Assembly (NCBI GenBank): GCA_937991945.1
Contig: CALKLO010000005.1
Location: 1-64,000, forward strand
Direction of reading: 5' to 3'
DNA length: 64,000 nucleotides
Origin: an uncultured Granulosicoccus sp.
GTDB lineage: Bacteria; Pseudomonadota; Gammaproteobacteria; Granulosicoccales; Granulosicoccaceae
Below are positions 31,351-40,106 of the stretch, one piece after another (within the stretch, counting starts at the first letter, position 1; the number at the start of each line of letters is the position of its first letter). The notes under the pieces were generated by a model. It did not search any database, had not been told where the DNA came from, and saw only the letters and a list, made by a program, of their open reading frames with translations. A program made the position numbers and the translations under genes.

Positions 31351-32103
31351 ATGAAGCAACTGGATATTAACTGCGTAAATCGCTGGATTGCCGGTAACAA
31401 TCAGCTTCAGCATCCTGCATCGTTAAGTATCAGCTGCCCTGAGTGCTCACTCAAAGGAGCATTCACAACCAAGCGTCGCCAATACGACGAGCACAGGGAC
31501 ACCCTGATCTGCTCAGCCACCTGCCCCTCGTGTTCAACGATGGTGCACCTGTGGATCACAGATGCCATTGGCAGCTCTAAGAAAGGCCCTGACGAACAGC
31601 CTTCCCTATTCATGATGCCTGGACCTGCCGATGTGGTGGATCTAACCAAAATGCCTGAGAACGTACCTCCCAAGGTCGTTCAGTATTGCGCCTCAACCAT
31701 GGATGTCTATTCCACTGGCAACCTGACTGCCACGGCAGTGCTAGCCCAATCCGCACTTGAAGCGATATTTGACGACTTCCTGCCGATCGGCAACAGCCGC
31801 ACGACGCTGCCCAAGTTAATTCAAGACTCCATCAGCGGCATGGAATTGGACAAGCCGTTAAAAGATCTGGCTATATCCTTCAGACCCGATGGCAATTTGG
31901 ATAATCTGTTTGGCAGCAGTCAGCACACGAGCAAAGAGACCGCTAACGCGATCATGACATTACTCGATAAGATCATCACTTATTTATATGTCATGCCTAA
32001 CGAATTCGCCAAACTCGAAGAAGAGTTTAATGAGCTGAATCGGATCACCAATTTGGCCAGAAATGGGCTAGACAGCAACGGCAACCGACAAAACGCTGCC
32101 TAA
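31351..32103 (+). CDS. Hypothetical protein with N-terminal zinc ribbon, DUF4145-like
   Basis: A 250-residue protein I do not recognise by name. Residues about 29-62 hold two cysteine pairs (CPEC and CPSC, with another Cys between), consistent with a zinc ribbon. The middle part, with the segment STGNLTATAVLAQSALEAIF followed by a LPKLIQDSI region, resembles the all-helical DUF4145 fold found as a stand-alone protein and fused to nucleases and defence proteins. No catalytic motif, signal peptide or membrane segment is visible. It lies between mraZ and rnpB, which are direct neighbours in Pseudomonas, so it looks like an insertion into conserved synteny. Function unknown. Confidence 0.75.
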   Translation: MKQLDINCVNRWIAGNNQLQHPASLSISCPECSLKGAFTTKRRQYDEHRDTLICSATCPSCSTMVHLWITDAIGSSKKGPDEQPSLFMMPGPADVVDLTKMPENVPPKVVQYCASTMDVYSTGNLTATAVLAQSALEAIFDDFLPIGNSRTTLPKLIQDSISGMELDKPLKDLAISFRPDGNLDNLFGSSQHTSKETANAIMTLLDKIITYLYVMPNEFAKLEEEFNELNRITNLARNGLDSNGNRQNAA

Positions 32104-32114
32104 TAACACTCGAT

Positions 32115-32510
<396 letters not shown>

Positions 32511-32514
32511 GCGG

Positions 32515-32520
32515 ATCATA
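32515..32520 (-). promoter_or_regulatory. Extended -10 element of rnpB
   Basis: TGATATGAT on the minus strand gives a TGN plus TATGAT extended -10, seven bases before the expected RNA 5' end. No good -35 lies at the right distance. The element sits at the very end of rsmI, one base from its stop codon. Confidence 0.55.
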
Positions 32521-33378
32521 TCACCGACGCTGCAGTTCAAGGGCGCGATCGTATGCTGTTTTTTTAGTTACCCCATATAATTCAGCCGCACAACGAGCCA
32601 CAGTCTTCACTGGCAGGTGCTGCAAGAGCACGCTGAGCGTCTTATCAAGGTCGACACTAGGCAACGCATCACCATCTGTATCGCTGAGTGTGGCGACGCC
32701 ACCGACAATCAAAACGAACTCCCCTCTCTGCTGATTAGCATCAGCCTGAACGGCTTCAAGAATCTCTTCCACCGTGCCGTAGAGCAGAGTTTCAAAGCGC
32801 TTGGTGAGCTCTCTAGCTAGCGTCATAGGCCTTTCGGGGCCAAAAACTGACGCCAAATCGGTCAAGCTCTCAATTATCCGGTGGGGGGATTCATAAATAA
32901 CCAATGTATGGGGCAGCTGAGCCAGAGGCCGAAACCATGTTTGCCGAGCATTGGATTTGGCAGGCGGAAATCCCACAAATTGAAATCGATCAGTCGGAAG
33001 CCCGCTAACACTTAGAGCGGCTGTGACCGCACAGGCCCCAGGCACGGGTGACACACGAACACCGGCCGCATGACAAGCACGTACCAGCCTAAAACCCGGA
33101 TCGCTTATTAGAGGCGTTCCGGCGTCAGTAATTAGCGCCGCGGAGCTGCCAGCATTCAAATGTTCGATTACCATAGCGATACGAGACTCTTCATTGTGCT
33201 CATGAAGTGTCCAAGTACGCGTTTCAATGCCATGATGTCTCAGTAGCGGTAGACTATGCCGAGTATCCTCCGCATAGATCCTGTCGACGTGCTGTAGTAC
33301 GTCAATCGCTCGCGCTGATAGATCGTCCCGGTTCCCGATAGGGGTAGCAACAATGTACAAAGTACGTTCAGAGAACAT
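32521..33378 (-). CDS. rsmI: RsmI, 16S rRNA 2'-O-methyltransferase (C1402)
   Basis: A 285-residue SAM-dependent enzyme of the tetrapyrrole methylase fold that 2'-O-methylates C1402 of 16S rRNA. I chose the ATG at 33378 (MFSERTLYIVATPIGNRDD), matching the family start; the frame continues upstream without similarity. ITDAGTPLISDPGFRLV and VPGACAVTAALSVSGL are characteristic. It is divergent from lpoA, with start codons only 37 bases apart. Confidence 0.95.
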   Translation of the reverse strand: MFSERTLYIVATPIGNRDDLSARAIDVLQHVDRIYAEDTRHSLPLLRHHGIETRTWTLHEHNEESRIAMVIEHLNAGSSAALITDAGTPLISDPGFRLVRACHAAGVRVSPVPGACAVTAALSVSGLPTDRFQFVGFPPAKSNARQTWFRPLAQLPHTLVIYESPHRIIESLTDLASVFGPERPMTLARELTKRFETLLYGTVEEILEAVQADANQQRGEFVLIVGGVATLSDTDGDALPSVDLDKTLSVLLQHLPVKTVARCAAELYGVTKKTAYDRALELQRR

Positions 33379-33415
33379 GAATTTCCTCAAAGACCTAAAG
33401 CAGGACCCCAATCCG

Positions 33416-35377
33416 ATGGGTGGCGCTCTAGGCGCTATACGAACGCACGCAAAACTGTTGTTAATTACACTGAGCGTGTGTGTTCTCTCAGCGTGCACAA
33501 CGCCCAAGTCTGGGCTGCCACCGCTGGCTGACAATCCGATGTACGCAAGGGTAACAGACCCCGTTGCTCGAAAGCAGCTGCAACAAGGAAACCCACTGGC
33601 TGCCGCTGAGGTCTATACACAGAAAGCAAATCGCGCCGAAAAACCCGAGCTTCGACAAGACTACCTGCTGCTTGCCGCGGAAATTCTGTTTGACCGCTCC
33701 CTGTATAGCGAAGGACAAGAACGTCTTGAAGCCCTGCCTGAAGAACTAGCCACTACAGAGCTTTCTCACCGACGTGACATTCTGAACGCTAAGAATTTTA
33801 TTTTTGATCGCGAAGCCGAACGTGCGCTCAACACCCTGCCCAACCCCTTAAACGTTGAAAGCGCTTTTCATAGAGCACGTCTTTACGAGGCTCAAGCTCA
33901 GGCCTACAACATATTGCAAGATCCCGATAACGAACTCATCGCACGCATAGAACTGGAACAAAACATCGCCGATTCGTCCATCGCACAACGCGGTCACGAG
34001 CAAATTTGGCGTTTACTGTCCACTCAGCCCTTGTCGACGTTACGCAGAATGACAACCAATGTGCGTGGCGATGTCTACCAAGGCTGGATAGAGCTCGCAC
34101 TGACCCACGCTGCAGCGGGCGTGCAAGGCGACACGCGCCGCAGTGGCATAAAAGATTGGCAACAGCGGTTTCCCACTCACCCTGCAAATCCAAAGTTCGT
34201 TGCATCGCTGTACAGACCAACCGGTTTTGACAACAATCAAAACCTGGGTAGCCCTGTCAACCAAATAGCGGTCCTACTGCCACTGTCTGGCAGCAACACG
34301 TCAGCTGTCGCCGCCGCCATTCGTGATGGACTAATAGCTGCCCATGATCACGCAAAGTCGCAGCAAACCGCACCCGTTCTACGGTTTTATGATGTTGGCG
34401 AAAACGCGGGCTATGCACGGACCGCCTACGCTACGGCCATCAATGACGGAGCCGGCGCTGTTATCGGGCCTCTACGAAAAAATGCGGTTGCAGCTGTTGT
34501 CTCGCAACGCAATATTCCCGTCCCAACTATCACGCTCAACACCATTCAAGATGCAGGCGTTGTTGCACGAACCTCCAACATTATTCAATTCGGACTTGCC
34601 CCTGAAGATGAAGCCCGTAGCGCCGCAGCAAGAGCCGCTGGCCTAAGCTTGAAAAACGCTGTCATTCTGCAAAGCGATGACTCGCGCGGCGAACGTGAGG
34701 CCCGCGCCTTTCAAGATGCCATGTTCTTATACGGTGGAGAAGTCGCTCACATAGCCCTACTCCCCACAGATGAATACGACTATTCAAAGCAGATTAAGGA
34801 GGCGCTCGGCATTGATAAAAGCGATGAGCGATTCAAAACACTCAGCAGCGCCATCGGTGAAAAGTTGTTTTTTGAACCGTCAATTCGTAATGACATTGAC
34901 GTGATCTTTCTGGCCGTCACGTCTGAACAAGCCCGATCTGTGCGGCCACAATTGGATTTCTTTCACGCTCGAGAAATCACTCGCTTGGGGACCTCTAGAG
35001 TTGCCGCATTAGATGACAACGCTAAAAACAATAAAGATTTGAATACAATTTACTACCCAGATGCTCCTTGGGTTCTCAGAAAATCATTACAAAAAGATCC
35101 TGTTAGAAGCCGGATTTTAAGTACATTCCCTGCCGCCGAAGGCGCGTATGCAAAGCTCTATGCGCTGGGTGCAGATGCCTACCAACTTGCCACAAGTCTT
35201 GACAAACTTAGCCAAGGCCAGCGACTACAAGGCTACACAGGCGCTCTTGAGCTGAATCAAGATGGGCGAATTCAACGGTACCTGGATTGGGCACAATACG
35301 TCGATGGCGTAAGCGAAACGGTTGAGAGTATTGAAGCTCCCGCCCTCCCCTCCATCACGTCTTCGTCTCTTAATTAA
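33416..35377 (+). CDS. lpoA: LpoA, outer-membrane lipoprotein activator of PBP1A
   Basis: A lipoprotein of 653 residues from the chosen ATG. The lipobox LSAC places the lipidated cysteine at residue 27 after a hydrophobic stretch (LLLITLSVCVL). Earlier in-frame ATGs at 33353 and 33377 would add 21 or 13 residues; 33416 has AGGA 11 bases upstream and gives a normal signal length. The N-terminal half is helical and TPR-like; the C-terminal half has a periplasmic-binding-protein-like fold starting at QIAVLLPLSGSNTSAVAAAI, as in LpoA. It stimulates peptidoglycan synthesis by PBP1A. Synteny rsmI-lpoA-yraN is conserved in gammaproteobacteria. Confidence 0.92.
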   Translation: MGGALGAIRTHAKLLLITLSVCVLSACTTPKSGLPPLADNPMYARVTDPVARKQLQQGNPLAAAEVYTQKANRAEKPELRQDYLLLAAEILFDRSLYSEGQERLEALPEELATTELSHRRDILNAKNFIFDREAERALNTLPNPLNVESAFHRARLYEAQAQAYNILQDPDNELIARIELEQNIADSSIAQRGHEQIWRLLSTQPLSTLRRMTTNVRGDVYQGWIELALTHAAAGVQGDTRRSGIKDWQQRFPTHPANPKFVASLYRPTGFDNNQNLGSPVNQIAVLLPLSGSNTSAVAAAIRDGLIAAHDHAKSQQTAPVLRFYDVGENAGYARTAYATAINDGAGAVIGPLRKNAVAAVVSQRNIPVPTITLNTIQDAGVVARTSNIIQFGLAPEDEARSAAARAAGLSLKNAVILQSDDSRGEREARAFQDAMFLYGGEVAHIALLPTDEYDYSKQIKEALGIDKSDERFKTLSSAIGEKLFFEPSIRNDIDVIFLAVTSEQARSVRPQLDFFHAREITRLGTSRVAALDDNAKNNKDLNTIYYPDAPWVLRKSLQKDPVRSRILSTFPAAEGAYAKLYALGADAYQLATSLDKLSQGQRLQGYTGALELNQDGRIQRYLDWAQYVDGVSETVESIEAPALPSITSSSLN

Positions 35378-35467
35378 CGTAAACAGTCACGACAACGTCA
35401 TTTACAGAGCAATGCTGCACAGCAAGCGCAGCAGCTAACGATTCACTTGGCAGGCACGGAGGCCTCC

Positions 35468-35857
35468 ATGCAGAAGAAAATAATAGGCGACAAAGCCGAA
35501 GCAATCGCGCTTTCCTGGCTGGAGACGCAAGGGTATCGATTTATCCAACGCAACTATGTTCGCCGGGTTGGAGAGATAGATCTAATCGTCAAGCACCCAG
35601 ACGAGATCACCATCGTGTTTATAGAGGTTCGATATCGTTCATCCGAGCGTTATGGAGGCGCGCTCTCAAGTGTGACTCGCACAAAGCGGCAACGTCTCGT
35701 GCGCACAGCTAACGCGTGGCTACAGCGCTACGCAACCTCTGCCACACCTGCTCGCATAGACGTTATAGCTATGCGACCTGAACACATCGGAACCATGCCC
35801 AGCCAACTCTGGATGGGCCACCAACTCGACTGGATTCAAAACGCCGTAGAAGAATAA
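35468..35857 (+). CDS. yraN: YraN, UPF0102 family nuclease-like protein
   Basis: A 129-residue protein from the ATG at 35468, which is preceded by a strong GGAGG; the frame also opens at a TTG seven codons earlier. It has the UPF0102 core: GDKAEAIALSWLETQGYR, then RRVGEIDLIV and FIEVRYRSS, with acidic residues placed as in restriction-endonuclease-like folds. The biochemical role of the family is not established. It converges with sspB, leaving four bases between the stops. Confidence 0.9.
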   Translation: MQKKIIGDKAEAIALSWLETQGYRFIQRNYVRRVGEIDLIVKHPDEITIVFIEVRYRSSERYGGALSSVTRTKRQRLVRTANAWLQRYATSATPARIDVIAMRPEHIGTMPSQLWMGHQLDWIQNAVEE

Positions 35858-35861
35858 ATCG

Positions 35862-36281
35862 CTACTTGACGATTTTAAGGTTTGGACGCTTAGTCTCGGG
35901 CGGCGCTTTGGGACCGATTTCCACCTCAGGCTTCTTAATTGGCGTACCTGAACCTGGATCTGGCGGCGTATCGTCTTGATCGCCAAACATCATGCCTTGA
36001 CCATTCTCGCGCGCATAGATAGCCAGCACACTGATAACAGGCACGTGCACATCCATGGCGGTGCCACTGAAGCGCGCATTAAACGTAACCGCCTCATTGC
36101 CTAACACCAAGCTATGAGTCGCCTCAGGGCTGATGTTAAGAATAATGCGTCCATTTTCGACAAATGCTCTGGGCACCTCTACAACATCTAATGAGGTATC
36201 CACCAGCATATAGGGCGTGTAGCCGTTGTCTACAATCCACTCGTACAGCGCCCTGATTAAATAAGGTCTACTGGAAGTCAT
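35862..36281 (-). CDS. sspB: SspB, ClpXP specificity-enhancing adaptor
   Basis: A 139-residue adaptor that tethers ssrA-tagged proteins to ClpXP. The N-terminal domain shows RPYLIRALYEWIVDNGYTPY and NGRIILNISPEA, both typical. A Pro/Gly-rich flexible linker leads to the C-terminal ClpX-binding motif RPNLKIVK, close to the E. coli tail. Its start overlaps the sspA stop by four bases, the classic sspA-sspB operon. Confidence 0.96.
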   Translation of the reverse strand: MTSSRPYLIRALYEWIVDNGYTPYMLVDTSLDVVEVPRAFVENGRIILNISPEATHSLVLGNEAVTFNARFSGTAMDVHVPVISVLAIYARENGQGMMFGDQDDTPPDPGSGTPIKKPEVEIGPKAPPETKRPNLKIVK

Positions 36282-36916
36282 TGAGCCATTTCCCTTTCTA
36301 AATTACTTAAGCTCGCCTGAAAACCGGGTCGTGCGAACATTCGCTCAGCATACTGCCGGATGGGCAAAGCCCCTTTTGGCAATACGACACCGTATGTCGT
36401 TAGACGCCACAGCAATGGCGCGAGTGTAGCATCCAAAACAGAATAATCATTGCTGAAAAAATAAGGCATAGCAGAAAACACATCGCTCGCAGCGTCCAAG
36501 GAGTCACCAAGCTGCTGACTAGCTTGCGCTTGAGAGAGTGCCTGCCCTTCCAAGTCAGGCCTTAGCGAGTACCACTCCGATTCTATACGAAATAGAGTAA
36601 GACGCGTCCTGGCCCGTGAGACAGGATCTACCGGCATTAATGGAGGGTGGGGATAACGCTCGTCGATGTAATCGACAATTACCCTGGCGTTATAAAGCAC
36701 AAGATCTCTGTCGACTATAGTCGGCAAGGACCCTTGTGGATTAACAGCAAGCAACTCGAGGTTAGCCTCGCCTTGCTCAACCGTGACGATCAAAGCATCG
36801 ATTCCCTTCTCCGCCAATACCAGCCGGACACGATGACAATCGATGCACTCGCTTTTTGTATACAACACAATGGTGGATCGCCGTTTACCGATCTCTGCCT
36901 GCCGCGGCCCATCCAC
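36278..36916 (-). CDS. sspA: SspA, stringent starvation protein A (GST fold)
   Basis: A 212-residue glutathione-transferase-fold protein that binds RNA polymerase-sigma-70 and alters transcription in stationary phase. The surface motif YPHPPLMPVDPVSRAR is the SspA hallmark. Unlike E. coli SspA, the thioredoxin-like domain keeps a CxxC (C24, C27, in ECIDCHRVRL). Paired with sspB and followed upstream by the bc1 operon, as in Pseudomonas. Confidence 0.94.
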   Translation of the reverse strand: MDGPRQAEIGKRRSTIVLYTKSECIDCHRVRLVLAEKGIDALIVTVEQGEANLELLAVNPQGSLPTIVDRDLVLYNARVIVDYIDERYPHPPLMPVDPVSRARTRLTLFRIESEWYSLRPDLEGQALSQAQASQQLGDSLDAASDVFSAMPYFFSNDYSVLDATLAPLLWRLTTYGVVLPKGALPIRQYAERMFARPGFQASLSNLEREMAQ

Positions 36917-36939
36917 TAAAGTGTACTCCTGACATGAAA

Positions 36940-36963
36940 GCGGGCCATATTATTATGGCCCGC
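36940..36963 (-). terminator. Hairpin between petC and sspA, candidate terminator
   Basis: A perfect 10-bp stem (GCGGGCCATA / TATGGCCCGC) with a TTAT loop, 69 bases after the petC stop and 24 bases before the sspA start. On the minus strand it is followed by CTTTC, a short T-run, so it probably terminates or attenuates petABC transcription. Confidence 0.55.
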
Positions 36964-37031
36964 GATAAGTGACTACTCGGAACTACATACTGGCTTTGCA
37001 GAAAAGCCAACGAGCTTTGGGTATCGTTTAC

Positions 37032-37871
37032 TTAAACGACGTCTTTCCAATATTCTTTCTTCAGGGCGTATGTTAACCCTAGTAGGAGGAACAGAAACAA
37101 CATGACCCACGTACCAATGCGGTGACGTGTCTGTTTAATCGGATCACTCATGTAAGCCATGAAGTTTGTGATGTCAGCTACGTAGCCGTCATACTCATCT
37201 GCTGTCATGGTGCCAGGTGTCTCTAACGCTAGAGATGCAATAGGCTGAACACCGTGAGATTCCTCGCCCAATACAGGCACTTGCCAACCTTGTAGCTCGC
37301 CCAACACATGCGGCATAGCAGTACCTGGGTATACCAAGTTGTTAACACCCGTAGTCGTCTTTTCAGGGTCAAGGTAGTATGACTTCAAATACGTGTAGAT
37401 CCAATCAACACCACGTGAACGAGCGGTAAGCGCTAAGTTTGGAGGCACAACACCAAACGCTTGCTTGCCGTATTCAGTGCTCATTGAATTGACCATCAAA
37501 GAACCAATTTTGGTTGGCTCACCCGATGCATCTGTCGTGAAAATTAGATTATTTTCAACATCTGCCTCACTCAAGCCAAGATCTTGAGCCATACGACTGT
37601 AGCGTTGATAGCCCGCCGTATGACAGCCCATGCAATGGTTAACAAAGGCTTGCGCACCACGTTGCAAAGACTTTTGATTGCCTTGGTCAATAAGAGGGGA
37701 CTCTAACGCAACCGAAGAACCCGCCGCTTTAGCCGAACTCATGAATACCAGCGATGCTACTGCGAGCAGCATAGCCGTAGCCAAAAACACGGTTCGGCGG
37801 TTTTCGTTTTGTGTTGCCTGTTTATCCATTGCTTTAACTCGCAATGGCACGGCACGATTTTTCCTGATCAA
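37032..37871 (-). CDS. petC: Cytochrome c1 of the bc1 complex
   Basis: A 279-residue c-type cytochrome. The haem site is CMGCH; the axial methionine is probably in GTAMPHVLGELQGW. An N-terminal signal segment (VFLATAMLLAVASLVFMSSAKA) and a C-terminal anchor (WVMLFLFLLLGLTYAL) are present. The first possible start is a TTG overlapping the petB stop, with GAGAGGG seven bases upstream; the first ATG is 14 codons later at 37829 and would give a shorter signal peptide. The start is therefore uncertain. Confidence 0.94.
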   Translation of the reverse strand: MIRKNRAVPLRVKAMDKQATQNENRRTVFLATAMLLAVASLVFMSSAKAAGSSVALESPLIDQGNQKSLQRGAQAFVNHCMGCHTAGYQRYSRMAQDLGLSEADVENNLIFTTDASGEPTKIGSLMVNSMSTEYGKQAFGVVPPNLALTARSRGVDWIYTYLKSYYLDPEKTTTGVNNLVYPGTAMPHVLGELQGWQVPVLGEESHGVQPIASLALETPGTMTADEYDGYVADITNFMAYMSDPIKQTRHRIGTWVMLFLFLLLGLTYALKKEYWKDVV

Positions 37872-39106
37872 TGTGTGACCCTCTCAGGCAATGGCTTGGT
37901 CGATTCAGTTTTACTCACAAAGTACAAACCGAGGAAGAAACCAAAGTAGATTAGTGAACAGATTCTGGAAACAAGCGTTCCGACTGGCGTAGGAACCTGC
38001 ATACCGAGGTAACCCAGGATGACAAAAGCAATAACGAAAGTGAATAGCAACACTTTGTAAGCTAGTGAGCGATATCGGATTGAGCGGACTGGGCTGCGAT
38101 CGATCCAAGGAAGGAAGAACAACACAACGATAGCGCCACCCATTGCCATAACGCCGCCAAGCTTGTCCGGCACTGCGCGCAAAATGGCGTAGAACGGAGT
38201 GAAATACCAAACAGGAGCAATATGGTCCGGTGTTTTCAGTGGATCAGCCGGAATAAAGTTGGCGTGCTCCAAGAAATACCCGCCCATCTCTGGAGCGAAA
38301 AATACGATAGCAAAGAAGACAATTAGAAACACAACCGCGCCCATCAAATCCTTGACGGTATAGTACGGGTGGAATGGGATTCCATCCTTAGGAATGCCTT
38401 GGGCATTTTTGTTTTTCTTGATGTCGATGCCGTCAGGGTTGTTGGAGCCCACTTCGTGGAGAGCCATGATGTGAGCGACCACTAAGAAGAGTAGTACCAA
38501 CGGGACGGCAATAACGTGAAGCGCGAAAAATCGATTCAACGTAGCATCCGAGACAATGTAATCGCCTTTCAACCACAGTGTTAATGCGTCACCAATGCCA
38601 AAAGGGATAGCACCGAACAAAGAAATGATTACCTGCGCGCCCCAGTAGCTCATTTGTCCCCAAGGCAGTAGGTAACCCATGAACGCTTCAGCCATTAGGC
38701 AAACGTAAATGAGCATGCCGAAGACCCAAAGCAGTTCACGAGGCTTTTTGTACGAGCCGTACATGAGACCACGAAACATGTGCAAATAAACCACGACGAA
38801 AAACATGGAGGCCCCAGTGGAATGCATATACCGGATAAGCCAGCCAAAATTGACGTCTCGCATGATGTATTCAACTGACGAAAACGCCAAATTGCCATCA
38901 GGCTTGTAGTTCATCGTTAAGAAGATACCCGTGACGATCTGAATGACCAACACAAGCATGGCCAGACCACCGAAGTAGTACCAGAAGTTGAAGTTCTTTG
39001 GCGCGTAATACTTAGTTATGTGGTCTTCGAGTAGTTTGGTAAGCGGAAAACGCTCGTCAATCCAACCCATCAGGCCGTTGTCTGATTTGTCCAGTTTTGA
39101 GCTCAT
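37868..39106 (-). CDS. petB: Cytochrome b of the bc1 complex
   Basis: A 412-residue integral membrane protein that oxidises ubiquinol. About eight membrane helices are visible. Haem ligands lie in HSTGASMFF / VVYLHMFRG and in FALHVIAVP / VVAHIMALHE. The Qo-site loop reads PVWY instead of the common PEWY. It is the full-length form (not split b6/subunit IV). Starts overlap with petA (ATGA), so the three genes form one transcript. Confidence 0.97.
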   Translation of the reverse strand: MSSKLDKSDNGLMGWIDERFPLTKLLEDHITKYYAPKNFNFWYYFGGLAMLVLVIQIVTGIFLTMNYKPDGNLAFSSVEYIMRDVNFGWLIRYMHSTGASMFFVVVYLHMFRGLMYGSYKKPRELLWVFGMLIYVCLMAEAFMGYLLPWGQMSYWGAQVIISLFGAIPFGIGDALTLWLKGDYIVSDATLNRFFALHVIAVPLVLLFLVVAHIMALHEVGSNNPDGIDIKKNKNAQGIPKDGIPFHPYYTVKDLMGAVVFLIVFFAIVFFAPEMGGYFLEHANFIPADPLKTPDHIAPVWYFTPFYAILRAVPDKLGGVMAMGGAIVVLFFLPWIDRSPVRSIRYRSLAYKVLLFTFVIAFVILGYLGMQVPTPVGTLVSRICSLIYFGFFLGLYFVSKTESTKPLPERVTH

Positions 39107-39786
39107 GCTGCCACTCCAGAATCTTCCCCAACGATGATAGTTGCATCGTCGATGTATCGGTATGGAGGAATCTCCAGATTAGTCGGCGCTGGAACACCAG
39201 CGTATACACGACCCGACATATCGAACTTAGAACCATGACATGGGCAGAAAAAGCCACCATCCCACTGATCGCCTAGATCGGGTGGTGCAATTTCGGGGCG
39301 GTAGCTTGGTGAGCAACCCAAATGAGTGCAAAGACCGACGACGACTAAATATTCCGGCTTGATGGATCGCGCCGCGTTTTGCGCATATGTAGGCTGCTGC
39401 TCTTCCAATGAATCAGGATCGGATAGCTTTGCCGTTTCTGTTTCAAGGCGTCCCAGAGTTTCCTCAGTACGGTTAACAACCCAAACAGGCTTGCCGCGCC
39501 ACTCCACCGTGATCATTTGACCAGGAGTCAGCTTGCTGATGTCAGCTTCAACCGGTGCGCCTGCCGCTTTGGCACGCGCACTAGGAGACATTGATCCAAG
39601 CATAGGCGCCAGCAAAGCTGCTCCACCTAGCCCACCCACGACCGCAGCACTGCGTACAAGCAGCCTGCGTCGTTTAGGATCACCCACATTTTCAGTGAAG
39701 GAAGACTCCCCTGATGCCATGTTACTTTTAGAAGACGCATCACCCGAGCCTTGCTCGTTGGGAGTCTTCTGGTTACTCGCACTCAT
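39103..39786 (-). CDS. petA: Rieske iron-sulfur subunit of the bc1 complex
   Basis: A 227-residue protein with the two Rieske cluster motifs CTHLGCSP and CPCHGSKFD. The N-terminal region has KRRRLLVRSAAVVGGLGGAA, a twin-arginine-like signal anchor. Before it lies a Ser/Asn-rich extension of about 37 residues, longer than in most Rieske proteins. It is the first gene of petABC. Confidence 0.96.
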   Translation of the reverse strand: MSASNQKTPNEQGSGDASSKSNMASGESSFTENVGDPKRRRLLVRSAAVVGGLGGAALLAPMLGSMSPSARAKAAGAPVEADISKLTPGQMITVEWRGKPVWVVNRTEETLGRLETETAKLSDPDSLEEQQPTYAQNAARSIKPEYLVVVGLCTHLGCSPSYRPEIAPPDLGDQWDGGFFCPCHGSKFDMSGRVYAGVPAPTNLEIPPYRYIDDATIIVGEDSGVAA

Positions 39787-40106
39787 GCGATTTCTCCAGA
39801 TAAAACGAATTCGGACCTGCCAATGTCCGACATCGACATTGGTTTTAGTTGTTTAGAAGCGGGCTTGATGGGCTAAAGACAGCAAATTGCACACCAGCAG
39901 CAACCCCTGATTTTATCACAAGGACACACAATTGCTTGACTGTTAAGGCAAAGGTTCCGTGAGAAATGCAAATAAGCTGCGCATCGTCGACATAACCTAC
40001 TCCGAGCAGCCCACTTACAACACAAAAAACTCATAACGGCTAACATATTGCGGCAGCAAGATTTTTCTCTCCAGCAGCTTAGACACCCTATCCGCACAAC
40101 ACATCC
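39787..40106. promoter_or_regulatory. petABC-degS divergent intergenic region
   Basis: A 320-base gene-free stretch. On the minus strand an extended -10 (TGA then TAAAAT, bases 39909-39917 of the plus strand) would start petABC near 39902 with a 115-base leader, though no good -35 is present. The leader contains a perfect inverted repeat (39820-39842). No clear promoter for the plus-strand protease gene was found. Confidence 0.35.
39820..39842. promoter_or_regulatory. Perfect inverted repeat in the petABC leader
   Basis: CCAATGTC and GACATTGG flank a 7-base spacer, an exact 8-bp dyad 34 bases upstream of the petA ATG. It may be an operator or a leader stem; no matching known regulator site is recognised. 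Confidence 0.4.
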
